From JBGCDD01 sp045105075 (GTDB lineage Bacteria > Pseudomonadota > Alphaproteobacteria > Rhodobacterales > Rhodobacteraceae), in assembly GCA_045105075.1 (NCBI GenBank), contig JBGCDD010000086.1:1-64000 (forward strand): DNA of 64,000 nucleotides, written 5' to 3'. A model generated the notes under the pieces. The model saw only the letters and a list, made by a program, of their open reading frames with translations. It was not told the DNA's origin and ran no database searches. The translations under genes were made by a program, and so were the position numbers. Positions 1-8,579 of this stretch are shown piece by piece. The first letter of the stretch is position 1. The number at the start of each line of letters is the position of its first letter.

Positions 1-979
1 CCGACGCATGGCCTTGGTGATCAACATCGATGATGTAGTAGCACCGGTCATCCGACTCGATCCAGATTGGCATGTGGTTGGAGGTAAACAGGAAACAGCA
101 ACACTGGCGGACGGGTTGCACTTCCCGCCCCTTGATTTCCGAGGCGGTCTGCTCCTCGGTGATATAGGTTTTGAGCGTGTTTCCCTGCGTCGATCCCGTC
201 TTCAACATAAGCTCTTCCGAGATAATCAGTTTGCTCTGTAGAATTGGCATGTTGAACTTGCTGACCAACTTCTCGACGCTGTTCTGAGTGAACGCGTTCC
301 GCTCGCCAAAGAGACGGCTTGCGAACTGACAAAATGTGCTTTTCCCGGTGCCCTTCTTTCGGGAATAGAGAAAAAGCGCCCAGCCGGGCTTTTTACTTTC
401 GTTCTGAAGGCACCACGCCAGCCAGTTCTTGGCCACGACAGCATCTTGCGGGTGTGGGAAGGCCGCTGCCATGAAATCATCGATAAGGCTGCAGTCGGCG
501 GCGGTTTCCCCCAGCGTTCGATAGGTCGGCGTGCGCCACGAGTTGATCGTCACGAAACCGTCCTCAGGAATCAGACGCTCCGCAATGTTGGGACGGCACG
601 AAAAGTGCCCATTCCACACCTGAATAGACTGGGTCGCATCGCTGTGCTTGGCCTCGATGGCATGCTGGAACACCTCCTTCAGCAGCTCTGGCGAAAGAGC
701 AATCGTGGGATGATCCTTTTTGATTCTGAGCAGCGAAGCCCGTTCAATGTCGGCGCGGGAGATCGTATTGTCGGGACGATCCACCAGCAGGAACTTGTTG
801 TCTTTGCGAACATACCACTGCGCCAACTGTTGACACAGAAGTGCCTTGTCTTTCTCGGATACACTCTCGGGCTTTGGTTTCGGAACTGGTCGCTTTCCAG
901 CTACCTGTGCTTGCTGAACTTTGATGTCTGGAACTGGCTCGGGTTTTGGGGAAAACCAATTGGTAAATTTCTGAAACAT
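1..979 (-). CDS. Phage/plasmid-type primase-helicase (DUF5906-like), 3' end beyond the window
   Basis: Reading leftwards from an ATG at 979, the frame is open for 326 codons to the window edge. A good Shine-Dalgarno (AAGGAG) lies about 8 bases upstream of that ATG. The protein has a proline-rich N-terminal stretch. A conserved NWLAWCLQN segment leads into a Walker A motif, KKGTGKST, at about residues 208-215. A hydrophobic strand ending SEE near residue 250 follows, and then FLFTSNH near residue 295, as expected for a sensor strand. This arrangement is typical of the SF3-like helicase domain of mobile-element replication proteins (DUF5906 / D5 type), which unwind an element's origin. It sits beside a tRNA gene, so I infer it belongs to an integrated prophage or satellite element. 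The family call is from motifs only; the C-terminus is not visible. Confidence 0.8.
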   Translation of the reverse strand, partial: MFQKFTNWFSPKPEPVPDIKVQQAQVAGKRPVPKPKPESVSEKDKALLCQQLAQWYVRKDNKFLLVDRPDNTISRADIERASLLRIKKDHPTIALSPELLKEVFQHAIEAKHSDATQSIQVWNGHFSCRPNIAERLIPEDGFVTINSWRTPTYRTLGETAADCSLIDDFMAAAFPHPQDAVVAKNWLAWCLQNESKKPGWALFLYSRKKGTGKSTFCQFASRLFGERNAFTQNSVEKLVSKFNMPILQSKLIISEELMLKTGSTQGNTLKTYITEEQTASEIKGREVQPVRQCCCFLFTSNHMPIWIESDDRCYYIIDVDHQGHAS

Positions 980-1142
980 GGCGGAGATCTCCTTTCTGAG
1001 AGGTGTTGCCATAGGTTCTTCACCCAAACAAAAACAGGACACGTGCAACCGCGTGTCTCCATTGATGAGAAACGATGAACCTAAGGATTAGTGTGCGATT
1101 GCTACCAAGCGCTCAAACACAGTTAAGTTGTCAGATGTTTTT

Positions 1143-1157
1143 AACTGAGACTCAGTT
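1143..1157. promoter_or_regulatory. Perfect 7-1-7 palindrome, operator candidate
   Basis: AACTGAG-A-CTCAGTT is a perfect 15-base dyad about 160 bases upstream of the minus-strand primase-helicase. The rest of 980-1271 shows no convincing coding frame. The size and symmetry suit a repressor operator of the integrated element, but no cognate repressor is visible, so the role is inference. Confidence 0.35.
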
Positions 1158-1271
1158 TTCGAGGGCACGCTTCATGAAGAAGTGCCGTCAGCGCCAAGGC
1201 GGAATTTTTTCTGCTTTGATGCAACATGAACCTAGTCTGCTTGCTTGGTGATCGCCGCAATATAGAATTGA

Positions 1272-1451
1272 GTCCAAAGGCGCAACTATCAAGATGACGT
1301 ACGTTCCGCCACCCGGACAGAGGTGGTGCGTCATCGCTGCGACAACCGACGGTGTGTGAACCCGGATCACATGGAGCTGGGGGATCGCGCGCAGAACCAC
1401 TGGGACGACGAGGAGTTCCGGGCCAACGGGGTCGATCCGCAGCGCCTCTAG
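1272..1451 (+). pseudogene. HNH endonuclease remnant (C-terminal part only)
   Basis: After a stop at 1269-1271 the frame reads without a start codon into VVRHRCDNRRCVNPDHMELG and then about 20 more residues to a TAG at 1449-1451. The CDN..CVNPDHLELG pattern is the second half of the zinc-binding HNH core found in phage and mobile-element HNH nucleases. The first half of the domain and the N-terminus are absent, so this is a 5'-truncated remnant. It lies between the primase-helicase and the tRNA, consistent with decay at the end of an integrated element. A very short functional protein is unlikely because only half of the zinc site is present. Confidence 0.65.
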
Positions 1452-1606
1452 CGGGGCTGGGGCCATGCCATCACCAACCGCCCAAATCCTCGCACCCCTC
1501 GTACCCGTTCTGTTCCCAAGGGTGCAACGGGTGCGGGGGCACTTTCGGGGGCACTTTCGCCCACCTGCGGGACCACAGGCCCCTTGGTTCGCTGCTCAGA
1601 AGGTCG

Positions 1607-1681
1607 TGGCTGGGGTGGTAGGATTCGAACCTACGATCTTCAGTACCAAAAACTGTTGCCTTACCACTTGGCCACACCCCA
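1607..1681 (-). tRNA. tRNA-Gln (anticodon TTG)
   Basis: The reverse complement folds as a complete tRNA. The acceptor stem TGGGGTG pairs with CACCCCA, followed by discriminator G and an encoded CCA. The T arm is GTAGG-TTCGAAT-CCTAC and the anticodon loop is TTTTGGT, giving TTG (Gln). The D stem is GCC/GGC. The anticodon stem has four Watson-Crick pairs plus an A-A mismatch at positions 27-43. The 3' end points towards the primase-helicase, the usual orientation when a tRNA gene serves as an integration site. Confidence 0.95.
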
Positions 1682-1693
1682 ACGGTGAGCGGC

Positions 1694-1722
1694 TAGTTAC
1701 GCCGCTTGACCGGTTGGATCAA
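1694..1722 (-). promoter_or_regulatory. Sigma70-type promoter of tRNA-Gln
   Basis: On the minus strand TTGATC (-35) is followed after 17 bases by TAACTA (-10), ending 12 bases before the tRNA 5' end. Spacing and position are as expected for a housekeeping promoter; assignment is by consensus only. Confidence 0.6.
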
Positions 1723-1745
1723 GAGCGATTGCGCAAAAAATTTGA

Positions 1746-3068
1746 CTACTCTTCAAGGGCGCCGGGTTGTTGCAGCAGATCTTGGTCTTTCAGCTCTTCG
1801 CGTTCGGCGTTTACGATGTCCTCCAGCTCGTGTTCTGCGGTGGCATCGGTGTCCGCCAGAGCGGCGACTTTGTGCATTGGCTGAGGCGCTGGGGCAGGGG
1901 CGGAGGTCGCTGCTTCGCCCTGCAACAGCGGCGTGATCAGACGGTAGGTGGGTTCGGGCATTTCGATGCCCTCTGCGGTGAAACGTGCCATGGTCAGGCG
2001 GATGGCTTCGCTGCGCGCAGAGGCCAGCCCGGTCTGGGTTTGATCGATCCACGCGGTCATGCGCAGGGTGATCGTGCTGTCGCCTGCCTCGGTGATCGAC
2101 ACCGACGGTGCGGGCGTCAGCAACACAAACGGCAACGCCTCCAGAACCTCTGTGGCGCAGGCGCGGGCCTGGGCCAGATCGGTGTCGGGGGCGACGCCCA
2201 GGGTGAACAGGAACCGGCGCTCCGCATTGCGGGTATAATTCACGATGCGGCTTTTGAACACGGTCGCGTTGGGGATGCGAATGTGGTTGCCATCAAAGCT
2301 GAGCAGAATTGTCGCACGGCTGGTCAGACGGATGACTTTGCCCTCGTCGCCATTGATTTCCACCGAATCATTGGGCCGGAACGGCTGGCGGACCGACAGC
2401 ATGATCGAGGCAATGAAGTTCTCGACCGTGTCCTTGACCGCAAAACCAATCGCCAGACCGACGATACCGGCCGCGCCCAGAATGGTCGACAACAACGCGG
2501 TCGCGCCCAGAATATCAAGTGCAACCACCAGACCGCCAACGATAAACGCCAGCCGGATGATCTGACGATAGATGTCCGCAATAAAGGCGTTGGGGGCCAG
2601 ACGGTTCCAGGGATTGCGCCGCCGCGCGATGAAAAAGCCAAACCAGACCACCAGAAAGAACGCCGACAAGGCCACCGCGGCCAGAGGCAAAAACGCCAGC
2701 ATTTGCTTGGCGCGCGAGATGAAACGTTCGACCGCGGGGTTCAGGCGTTCGACCACATCGGTGGTTTCGGACACTTCGTTCTCGATCGCGACCACACCTG
2801 CGACCCGGCCCACAAGGTCATTCAACCGCGAGGCCGTGGCCGTGTCGATGGTGGTGCCGCGCAACGTGACAATGCCCGAAGTGACGGTGACCGTGACATT
2901 GTCATAGCCGTCCAGCTCGCCCACGATATCACGGATGCGCACGGCGATTGCGGCGTCCTGTGCGGCGCTGTCTTCGACCTCGATGGTGCCGGTGGGTTGA
3001 GCACTGTCCTGCGCCCAAACGGGTGCAGCCACAAACAGACATAAGGCCAAAGCCCAGTAAAAACGCAT
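1746..3068 (-). CDS. Mechanosensitive ion channel, MscS family, with N-terminal BON domain
   Basis: The 440-residue protein starts with a signal peptide (about residues 1-19, ending PVWAQ). A periplasmic BON-type domain follows (about 35-105, with the VTVTVTSGIVTLRG signature). Then come transmembrane helices near 120-145 and 165-200. The pore-lining helix and MscS beta domain contain GLAIGFAVKDTVENFIA and a later DGNHIRIPNA. The C-terminal tail is acidic and probably cytoplasmic. MscS channels open under membrane tension to release solutes on osmotic downshift; BON domains bind lipid or envelope components. The gene is transcribed towards the tRNA and appears monocistronic. The BON fusion is a recognised but minority architecture. 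Confidence 0.9.
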   Translation of the reverse strand: MRFYWALALCLFVAAPVWAQDSAQPTGTIEVEDSAAQDAAIAVRIRDIVGELDGYDNVTVTVTSGIVTLRGTTIDTATASRLNDLVGRVAGVVAIENEVSETTDVVERLNPAVERFISRAKQMLAFLPLAAVALSAFFLVVWFGFFIARRRNPWNRLAPNAFIADIYRQIIRLAFIVGGLVVALDILGATALLSTILGAAGIVGLAIGFAVKDTVENFIASIMLSVRQPFRPNDSVEINGDEGKVIRLTSRATILLSFDGNHIRIPNATVFKSRIVNYTRNAERRFLFTLGVAPDTDLAQARACATEVLEALPFVLLTPAPSVSITEAGDSTITLRMTAWIDQTQTGLASARSEAIRLTMARFTAEGIEMPEPTYRLITPLLQGEAATSAPAPAPQPMHKVAALADTDATAEHELEDIVNAEREELKDQDLLQQPGALEE

Positions 3069-3143
3069 TCTCGAAATCCTTGCCGATCAAAATCTGACCG
3101 ACAGCCTAACCAGATCGCGGCTCAGGTCAAAGGTTAAGGACGC

Positions 3144-4136
3144 TCAATCACCGGTGCGGATCAGGACCGAGCCGGATCGCCCGCCCTTTTCGACCGCCAT
3201 ATGCGCTTGGGCGGCGTGCTCCATCGCATAGATATCTGCAATCGGGCTGTGCAACGCGCCGTGGGTCAGCGCATCGCTCAGCTTGAGGATTGTGGCCGTG
3301 CGCTCGACCGGGCTCAGCAGGTACACCAGCGCCATTTGCAGGGTAACGGCCTTGAACATCAGCGGATAAAACGGCAATTCCGGCTGCATGATCTGGGCCG
3401 AGCCATAGGCACAGATGCGCCCGTTTTGCGCAATCACCTCGGTGTCGGTGACAGCGTTGCGGCCAAATTCCACCTCGACAATATGGTCGACTGGACGCCC
3501 GGCATTGGCCTCAAGGATCTGCGCGGCCAGATCAGGCGCGGCGTAATCCAGCACCACATCCGCCCCCACCGCGCGCACCCGCGAGGCCGTTCCTGGATTG
3601 GCTGTGGCGATCACCCGCGCGCCGCCCCATTTGGCCAGTTGCACTGCCAAAAAGCCCACAGTGCCATTGCCGCCCTGCACAAGAACGGTTTTGCCCTGCA
3701 CCGGGCCGCCGCTGAACACCGTGTAACACGCGGTCAGGCCGGGAATGCCAAGGGTCGCGCCGGTTTCCAGATCAATGCTGCCGGGCAGGGGCACAGTCTG
3801 CAACATCGGCAAGGCAATCTGCTGCGCGGCGGTGCCAAAAGCGCGCTGCCATTGCCCGTTCCAGATCCAGACGCGCTGGCCCAGTCGAGCCTCGGGCACA
3901 CCCTCTCCAATCGCCGAAATCACGCCCGATCCATCGCTGTGCGGCACGATCACCGGATAGGGCAGGGAGGTGACGCCAGCCCGTGCGCCTGCGCGCGCTT
4001 TCACATCCGACGGGTTCACACCGGAATAGGCCATGTCGACCACAACCTCACCGGGGCCGGGCGACGGCGGCGGCAGATCTTCAAGCGTCAGGACGTCCGA
4101 TGCTGGCCCGAAGGCGCGATAAGTGATTGCTTTCAT
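3144..4136 (-). CDS. Zinc-free MDR-superfamily NADPH:quinone oxidoreductase-like protein
   Basis: The 330 residues match the medium-chain dehydrogenase/reductase fold. An N-terminal GroES-like part has the PGPGEVVVDMAYSGVNPSD pattern near residues 26-45. A Rossmann domain contains VLVQGGNGTVGFLAVQLA near 150. The cysteine and histidine ligands of zinc alcohol dehydrogenases are missing, which places it with the quinone oxidoreductase / zeta-crystallin group that reduces quinones or activated alkenes with NADPH. It is divergent from the dehalogenase gene with 84 bases between the start codons. Both genes carry the same CCAGAGGA ribosome-binding sequence, so the gap contains a 9-base inverted repeat made of the two RBSs. 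The substrate cannot be deduced. Confidence 0.85.
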   Translation of the reverse strand: MKAITYRAFGPASDVLTLEDLPPPSPGPGEVVVDMAYSGVNPSDVKARAGARAGVTSLPYPVIVPHSDGSGVISAIGEGVPEARLGQRVWIWNGQWQRAFGTAAQQIALPMLQTVPLPGSIDLETGATLGIPGLTACYTVFSGGPVQGKTVLVQGGNGTVGFLAVQLAKWGGARVIATANPGTASRVRAVGADVVLDYAAPDLAAQILEANAGRPVDHIVEVEFGRNAVTDTEVIAQNGRICAYGSAQIMQPELPFYPLMFKAVTLQMALVYLLSPVERTATILKLSDALTHGALHSPIADIYAMEHAAQAHMAVEKGGRSGSVLIRTGD

Positions 4137-4220
4137 GACATCCTCTGGAATTCCGCGACGTTTTGCGCGCCAACATCGCTAACCAATGCTAGACTGCTTT
4201 GCAATCCAGAGGAGAATTTG

Positions 4221-5129
4221 ATGAAAGCGCTCAGAACCCCGGATGCCCGTTTTGACGGGCTCGACGGCTATGACTTTGCCCCGCATTACCACACTGTGGA
4301 TGACACCGAAGGCGGGCAGTTGCGCGTTCACTACCTTGACGAAGGCCCGCGCGTCGCCGCCCCCGTGCTGACCCTGCACGGCGAGCCCAGCTGGTCTTAT
4401 CTTTACCGCCACATGATCCCTGTGTTCACCGGCGCCGGGCACCGGGTGATTGCGCCCGACTTGGTGGGTTTTGGCCGCTCTGACAAGCCGACCGAGCGCA
4501 CCGATTACACCTATGCGCGCCATGTCACCTGGATCGGTGATCTGCTGCGCCATCTCGATCTGTCCCAAATCACGCTGGTCTGTCAGGACTGGGGCGGGCT
4601 GATCGGCCTGCGGCTCTGGGCGGAAATGCCCGAACGGTTTGCCCGTGTCGTGGTCGCCAACACCGCGCTGCCGACAGGCGATCAACCCATGGGCAAAGCG
4701 TTTGAGGCCTGGCGCGCGTATTCCCAAACCACGCCGGATTTCAACGCAGGCAAGATCGTGCACGGCGGCACCACCTCAAAGCTCAGCGCCGCCGAAATCG
4801 CCGCCTACAACGCGCCCTATCCCGATGACAGTTACAAAGCGGGCGCGCGCCAGTTCCCGACGCTGGTGCCGGCGCGCCCCGATGATCCGGCCTCTGATGC
4901 CAACCGCGCCGCATGGGCGGTGCTGCGCACGCTCGACACGCCGCTGCTGACCGCCTTTGGCGCAGATGACAAAATCATGGCTGGCGTTGATCAGGTGTTT
5001 CAAAAGCTCTGCCCCGGAGCCGCCGGCCAGCCCCACGTGATCCTGCCGAACGCAGGTCATTTCTTGCAAGAAGACGTAGGCCCAGACCTTGCCGCGCTCA
5101 CCAACAGGTTCATCGCGGCCACGTCCTAA
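4221..5129 (+). CDS. Haloalkane dehalogenase (alpha/beta hydrolase, DhlA/DhmA-like)
   Basis: I chose the ATG at 4221 (302 residues) because AGAGGAG lies just upstream; the frame is open further 5' but that part is the shadow of the opposite gene. HGEPSW at 53-58 supplies the oxyanion-hole region. CQDWGG places the nucleophile at Asp123 with the halide-binding Trp124 directly after it, as in subfamily I dehalogenases. FGADDKIM near 250 carries the probable acid residue, and NAGHFLQED near 280 the catalytic histidine. Haloalkane dehalogenases hydrolyse carbon-halogen bonds to alcohol plus halide. An Asp rather than Ser nucleophile excludes an esterase, though an epoxide hydrolase is a remote alternative. 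Confidence 0.88.
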   Translation: MKALRTPDARFDGLDGYDFAPHYHTVDDTEGGQLRVHYLDEGPRVAAPVLTLHGEPSWSYLYRHMIPVFTGAGHRVIAPDLVGFGRSDKPTERTDYTYARHVTWIGDLLRHLDLSQITLVCQDWGGLIGLRLWAEMPERFARVVVANTALPTGDQPMGKAFEAWRAYSQTTPDFNAGKIVHGGTTSKLSAAEIAAYNAPYPDDSYKAGARQFPTLVPARPDDPASDANRAAWAVLRTLDTPLLTAFGADDKIMAGVDQVFQKLCPGAAGQPHVILPNAGHFLQEDVGPDLAALTNRFIAATS

Positions 5130-5138
5130 CGCGTAAAC

Positions 5139-5705
5139 TCAGTCGCGCAGCTCGTCCGGGCGCACACCCCACAAATGGTTCTTGTGCGCCCACCCGCGAT
5201 AGCCCCCGGCCGTGATCCGGCACCAATCGGCTTTGCACGGGCCAAGGCGTGCAATCACGCCCAGCTCGAACGCGGCTGCCATCGGCGATTGCGCGTCTGC
5301 GCGGGTGTAAACCGGCATCATGTCTTGTTCGATCAAAACCGTGCGCGCACCCGACAACAGCGCATAATGCACCCAGCCGCCAGCGCCATCGCGGTCTTTG
5401 ACCCGGCGCCAATGGCCATGTTCAGCGGTGATCTGCAACGGCATGTCGCGCCGTTTGAACACCCAGTCGATGCGATGCGTCAACGACGGACCGCGCCGCA
5501 CATTGCCCTCGCCCGCCTTCATCGACACGAACCGGGGCAGCGGCAAGTGCGTCACCGGCCCACGCGTGACCTCGGCCACCGCCGCACTGGCCAACACCAC
5601 CGTCAAAACGCCGATCCCGACTGCACGGCGCACCTGTTGCGAAATTTTCACTGCTCTGACCGCCTGCTTTTTATCATCCTGCAAAACGCCCGGCTTTTGC
5701 CGCAT
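5139..5705 (-). CDS. Exported SH3-domain protein
   Basis: The longest version is 188 residues from an ATG at 5705. A GTG at 5651 would give a 170-residue protein beginning directly with a signal sequence (basic start, hydrophobic GIGVLTVVLASAAVA). The body has tandem bacterial SH3-like elements: NVRRGPSLTHRIDWVF, WRRVKDRDGAGGWVHYALLSG, and a second half ending CRITAGGYRGWAHKNHLWG. This matches the SH3-like (DUF1058 type) periplasmic proteins of alphaproteobacteria, thought to bind cell wall or peptides. Neither candidate start has a strong ribosome-binding site. It is tail-to-tail with the dehalogenase (9 bases apart). Confidence 0.8.
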   Translation of the reverse strand: MRQKPGVLQDDKKQAVRAVKISQQVRRAVGIGVLTVVLASAAVAEVTRGPVTHLPLPRFVSMKAGEGNVRRGPSLTHRIDWVFKRRDMPLQITAEHGHWRRVKDRDGAGGWVHYALLSGARTVLIEQDMMPVYTRADAQSPMAAAFELGVIARLGPCKADWCRITAGGYRGWAHKNHLWGVRPDELRD

Positions 5706-5783
5706 GGGTTCTTGTGCCCTGTTGCGTCCTCGTGCGACGATGCCATCATTGCGAATGATTTGAAAAGCGGATGGAGAGCAGAC

Positions 5784-6770
5784 GTGCCAAGAGAACGGTT
5801 GAGTGTTGTCGTAACGCGACGGTTGCCTGATGTGGTCGAAACCCGGCTCAGCGAGTTATTCGATGTGCGCCTGCGCGATGACGACACCCCGATGAGCCGC
5901 GAACAACTGGCCGAAGCCGCACAAAGCGCGGATATTCTGGTGCCCACTGTCACCGACGACATCGACGCCGCCCTGATCGCGCGTGCCGGTGAGCGATTGA
6001 AATTGATCGCAAATTACGGCGCAGGGGTCGATCACATCGATGTGGCCACGGCGCGCCAACGCGGTGTTCTGGTTTCTAACACGCCGGGCGTGCTGACCGA
6101 TGACACCGCCGATATGGCGATGGGGCTGATCCTGTCGGTGACCCGGCGCATTCCCGAGGGCCTCTCGGTGATGCAAAAGGGCGATTGGCAGGGCTGGGCC
6201 CCCACCGCGCTGCTGGGCGGACGTGTCGGCGGGCGGCGTCTGGGTATTTTGGGCATGGGGCGCATCGGGCAAGCGGTGGCGCGGCGCGCGTCGGCCTTTG
6301 GCATGCAGGTGCATTACCACAACCGCAAACGCCTGCGCCCCGAAGTCGAGGACGCGCTCGAGGCGACCTATTGGGAAAGCCTCGATCAAATGGTCGCGCG
6401 CATGGATGTGGTGTCGGTCAACTGCCCCTCAACCCCGAATACCTTCCATTTGCTGAACGCACGCCGTCTGAAACTGCTCAAACCCAGCGCCGTGATTGTG
6501 AACACCTCGCGCGGCGAAGTGATCGACGAAAACGCGCTGACCCGGATGCTGCGTGCCGGTGAAATCGCGGGTGCGGGGCTCGATGTTTACGAACACGGCA
6601 CCGACATCAATCCCGAACTGCGCGAGATGCCAAATGTGGTTTTGCTGCCGCATATGGGCTCGGCCACGCTTGAAGGGCGCATCGAGATGGGCGAGAAAGT
6701 CATCATCAATATCAAGACCTTCGCCGACGGGCACCGCCCGCCTGATCAGGTCGTGCCCTCGATGCTTTAA
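5784..6770 (+). CDS. D-isomer-specific 2-hydroxyacid dehydrogenase (glyoxylate/hydroxypyruvate reductase type)
   Basis: The GTG at 5784 gives 328 residues, with GGAGAG 6-8 bases upstream. ANYGAGVDHIDV near residue 76 and GVLVSNTPGVLTDDTAD near 92 are typical of the family. The NAD(P)-binding loop is GILGMGRIGQAVARRA near 155. Catalytic Arg (NTSRGEVID), Glu (AGAGLDVYEHG) and His (LLPHMGSAT) are in their normal order. These enzymes reduce glyoxylate, hydroxypyruvate or similar 2-oxo acids. It heads a run of three co-directional genes with 18- and 9-base gaps. Which 2-oxo acid is used is not resolved. Confidence 0.88.
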   Translation: MPRERLSVVVTRRLPDVVETRLSELFDVRLRDDDTPMSREQLAEAAQSADILVPTVTDDIDAALIARAGERLKLIANYGAGVDHIDVATARQRGVLVSNTPGVLTDDTADMAMGLILSVTRRIPEGLSVMQKGDWQGWAPTALLGGRVGGRRLGILGMGRIGQAVARRASAFGMQVHYHNRKRLRPEVEDALEATYWESLDQMVARMDVVSVNCPSTPNTFHLLNARRLKLLKPSAVIVNTSRGEVIDENALTRMLRAGEIAGAGLDVYEHGTDINPELREMPNVVLLPHMGSATLEGRIEMGEKVIINIKTFADGHRPPDQVVPSML

Positions 6771-6788
6771 GTCCCAGGAGAGACCGCG

Positions 6789-8570
6789 ATGAAACATGCC
6801 CTGACCCTGATCTGCGCGCTGCTTGCCACAGGCGCCAACGCCCAGCAAGCCGCCGACGGCGTCGCGCCCGAAGCGGCGACCGGTGGCACTGTTGCGCCGC
6901 TGTCAGCCGATGTTGCGGCCGCGCTGGCGGCGAAATCCTTTGGCCAACCGGTTCAGGGCGACACTTGGATGATCTCGGCGGCCAATCCGCTGGCGGTTCA
7001 GGCGGGCGCCGATATTTTGCGCGCGGGCGGCACAGCGGCGGATGCGATGGTCGCTGTGCAAACCGTTCTGGGTCTGGTCGAGCCGCAATCCTCGGGCCTC
7101 GGCGGCGGTGCGTTTCTGGTCTGGTACGATGCCGCCTCTGGCGCATTGACCACGCTGGATGCCCGCGAAACCGCACCTCTGGCTGTCACGCCGCGCCTGT
7201 TTCAGGACGCTATGGGCGAACCTCTGAAATTCTTTGACGCTGTCGTTGGCGGCCGTTCGGTGGGCACGCCGGGCACGCCCGCGCTGCTTGAGGCCGCACA
7301 TCGCCGTTGGGGTCGCGCCACCTGGCCCTCGCTGTTTGACGCCGCCATCACCCACGCCGAAAACGGTTTTGCCGTGTCGCCCCGACTGGCTGGCTTGGTC
7401 AAGCGCGACGCCGAACGCCTGGCCAGCTCGAAACGCACAGCGGCCTATTTCCTGCCAGAGGGCGCCCCGATTGCCCAAGGTACGATCCTGAAAAACCCAA
7501 GCTATGCCAACACGTTGCGCGCCATTTCCCGCGACGGAGCAAGCGCGTTTTACACCGGTGCCATCGCGGCGGACATCGTGCGCACCGTCACGCGCGGCAC
7601 CGACAACCCCGGTGTGCTGTCGGAAATTGATCTGGCGATCTACGAAGTCAAAGAGCGCGCCCCGGTCTGCGTCACCTACCGTGCCCATGACATTTGCGGC
7701 ATGGGTCCACCCAGTTCCGGCGCGTTGACGGTCGGGCAGATCCTGGGGCTGCTCGAAGGCTCGGATCTGGCCACCCTTGGTCCGGAAAACCCTGAAAGCT
7801 GGCGGCTGATCGGCGACGCCTCGCGCCTCGCCTTTGCCGACCGGGGCCGCTATATGGCCGACAGTGATTATGTGCCGATGCCGACCAAAGGTCTGGTCGA
7901 TCCCGCCTACTTGCGCGAACGCGCCAAACAGTTAACCGGCGACGCAGCACTGAAAGACATCACGCCCGGCGCGCCCAAATTTGATCACGCGCTGCACTTT
8001 GCCGATGATGCCTCGATCGAGCTGCCCTCGACGTCGCACATCTCCATCGTCGATGGCTATGGCAACGTGTTGTCGATGACCACAACCATTGAAAACGCCT
8101 TTGGCTCGCGCCTGATGGTGCGGGGCTTTTTGCTGAACAACGAGCTGACGGATTTCTCGTTTCGCAGCCACCGTGACGGCGTGCCCATTGCCAACCGGAT
8201 CGAACCGGGCAAACGCCCGCGCTCGTCGATGGCGCCGACCATCGTGATGGCCGACGGCGCGCCAGTGTTGGCCATCGGATCGCCCGGTGGCAGCCGCATC
8301 ATCGGCTATGTCGCGACGTCGATCATCGCCATGCTGGATTGGGGCATGAACGTGCAACAGGCGATTGCGATGCCGCACGCGGTCAACCGTTTCGGCACCT
8401 ATGATCTGGAAGAGGGCAGCGACGCGGTGTCGTTGCAGGCCCCGCTGGAAGCCATGGGATACAAAGTTAATGTGCGCGCTTTGACGTCAGGCCTGCATGG
8501 CATTGACCTGCGCGACGGATTGCTGGGCGGCGCAGATCCGCGCCGCGAAGGCATCGCACTGGGACATTAG
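6789..8570 (+). CDS. ggt: Gamma-glutamyltransferase (periplasmic)
   Basis: The 593 residues start with a signal peptide ending near ATGANAQQ. The large-subunit part contains QSSGLGGGAFLVWYDA and a later GMGPPSSGALTVGQ. The autocleavage site is seen as PSTSHISIVDGYGNVLSMTT. This matches the T-[STA]-H-x-[ST] signature, in which the Thr becomes the N-terminal nucleophile of the small subunit. Downstream, GSPGGSRIIGYV is conserved. The enzyme transfers or hydrolyses gamma-glutamyl groups of glutathione and related compounds in the periplasm. It lies between two redox enzymes in one apparent transcript; a direct functional link to them is not evident. Confidence 0.93.
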   Translation: MKHALTLICALLATGANAQQAADGVAPEAATGGTVAPLSADVAAALAAKSFGQPVQGDTWMISAANPLAVQAGADILRAGGTAADAMVAVQTVLGLVEPQSSGLGGGAFLVWYDAASGALTTLDARETAPLAVTPRLFQDAMGEPLKFFDAVVGGRSVGTPGTPALLEAAHRRWGRATWPSLFDAAITHAENGFAVSPRLAGLVKRDAERLASSKRTAAYFLPEGAPIAQGTILKNPSYANTLRAISRDGASAFYTGAIAADIVRTVTRGTDNPGVLSEIDLAIYEVKERAPVCVTYRAHDICGMGPPSSGALTVGQILGLLEGSDLATLGPENPESWRLIGDASRLAFADRGRYMADSDYVPMPTKGLVDPAYLRERAKQLTGDAALKDITPGAPKFDHALHFADDASIELPSTSHISIVDGYGNVLSMTTTIENAFGSRLMVRGFLLNNELTDFSFRSHRDGVPIANRIEPGKRPRSSMAPTIVMADGAPVLAIGSPGGSRIIGYVATSIIAMLDWGMNVQQAIAMPHAVNRFGTYDLEEGSDAVSLQAPLEAMGYKVNVRALTSGLHGIDLRDGLLGGADPRREGIALGH

Positions 8571-8579
8571 GAGGCTCTT

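Noticed and set aside
1471..1677. Minus-strand frame over the tRNA
   Set aside because: It overlaps most of the tRNA-Gln gene and matches nothing known.
4141..4213. 9-base inverted repeat between the MDR and dehalogenase genes as an operator
   Set aside because: The two arms are simply the ribosome-binding sites of the two divergent genes.
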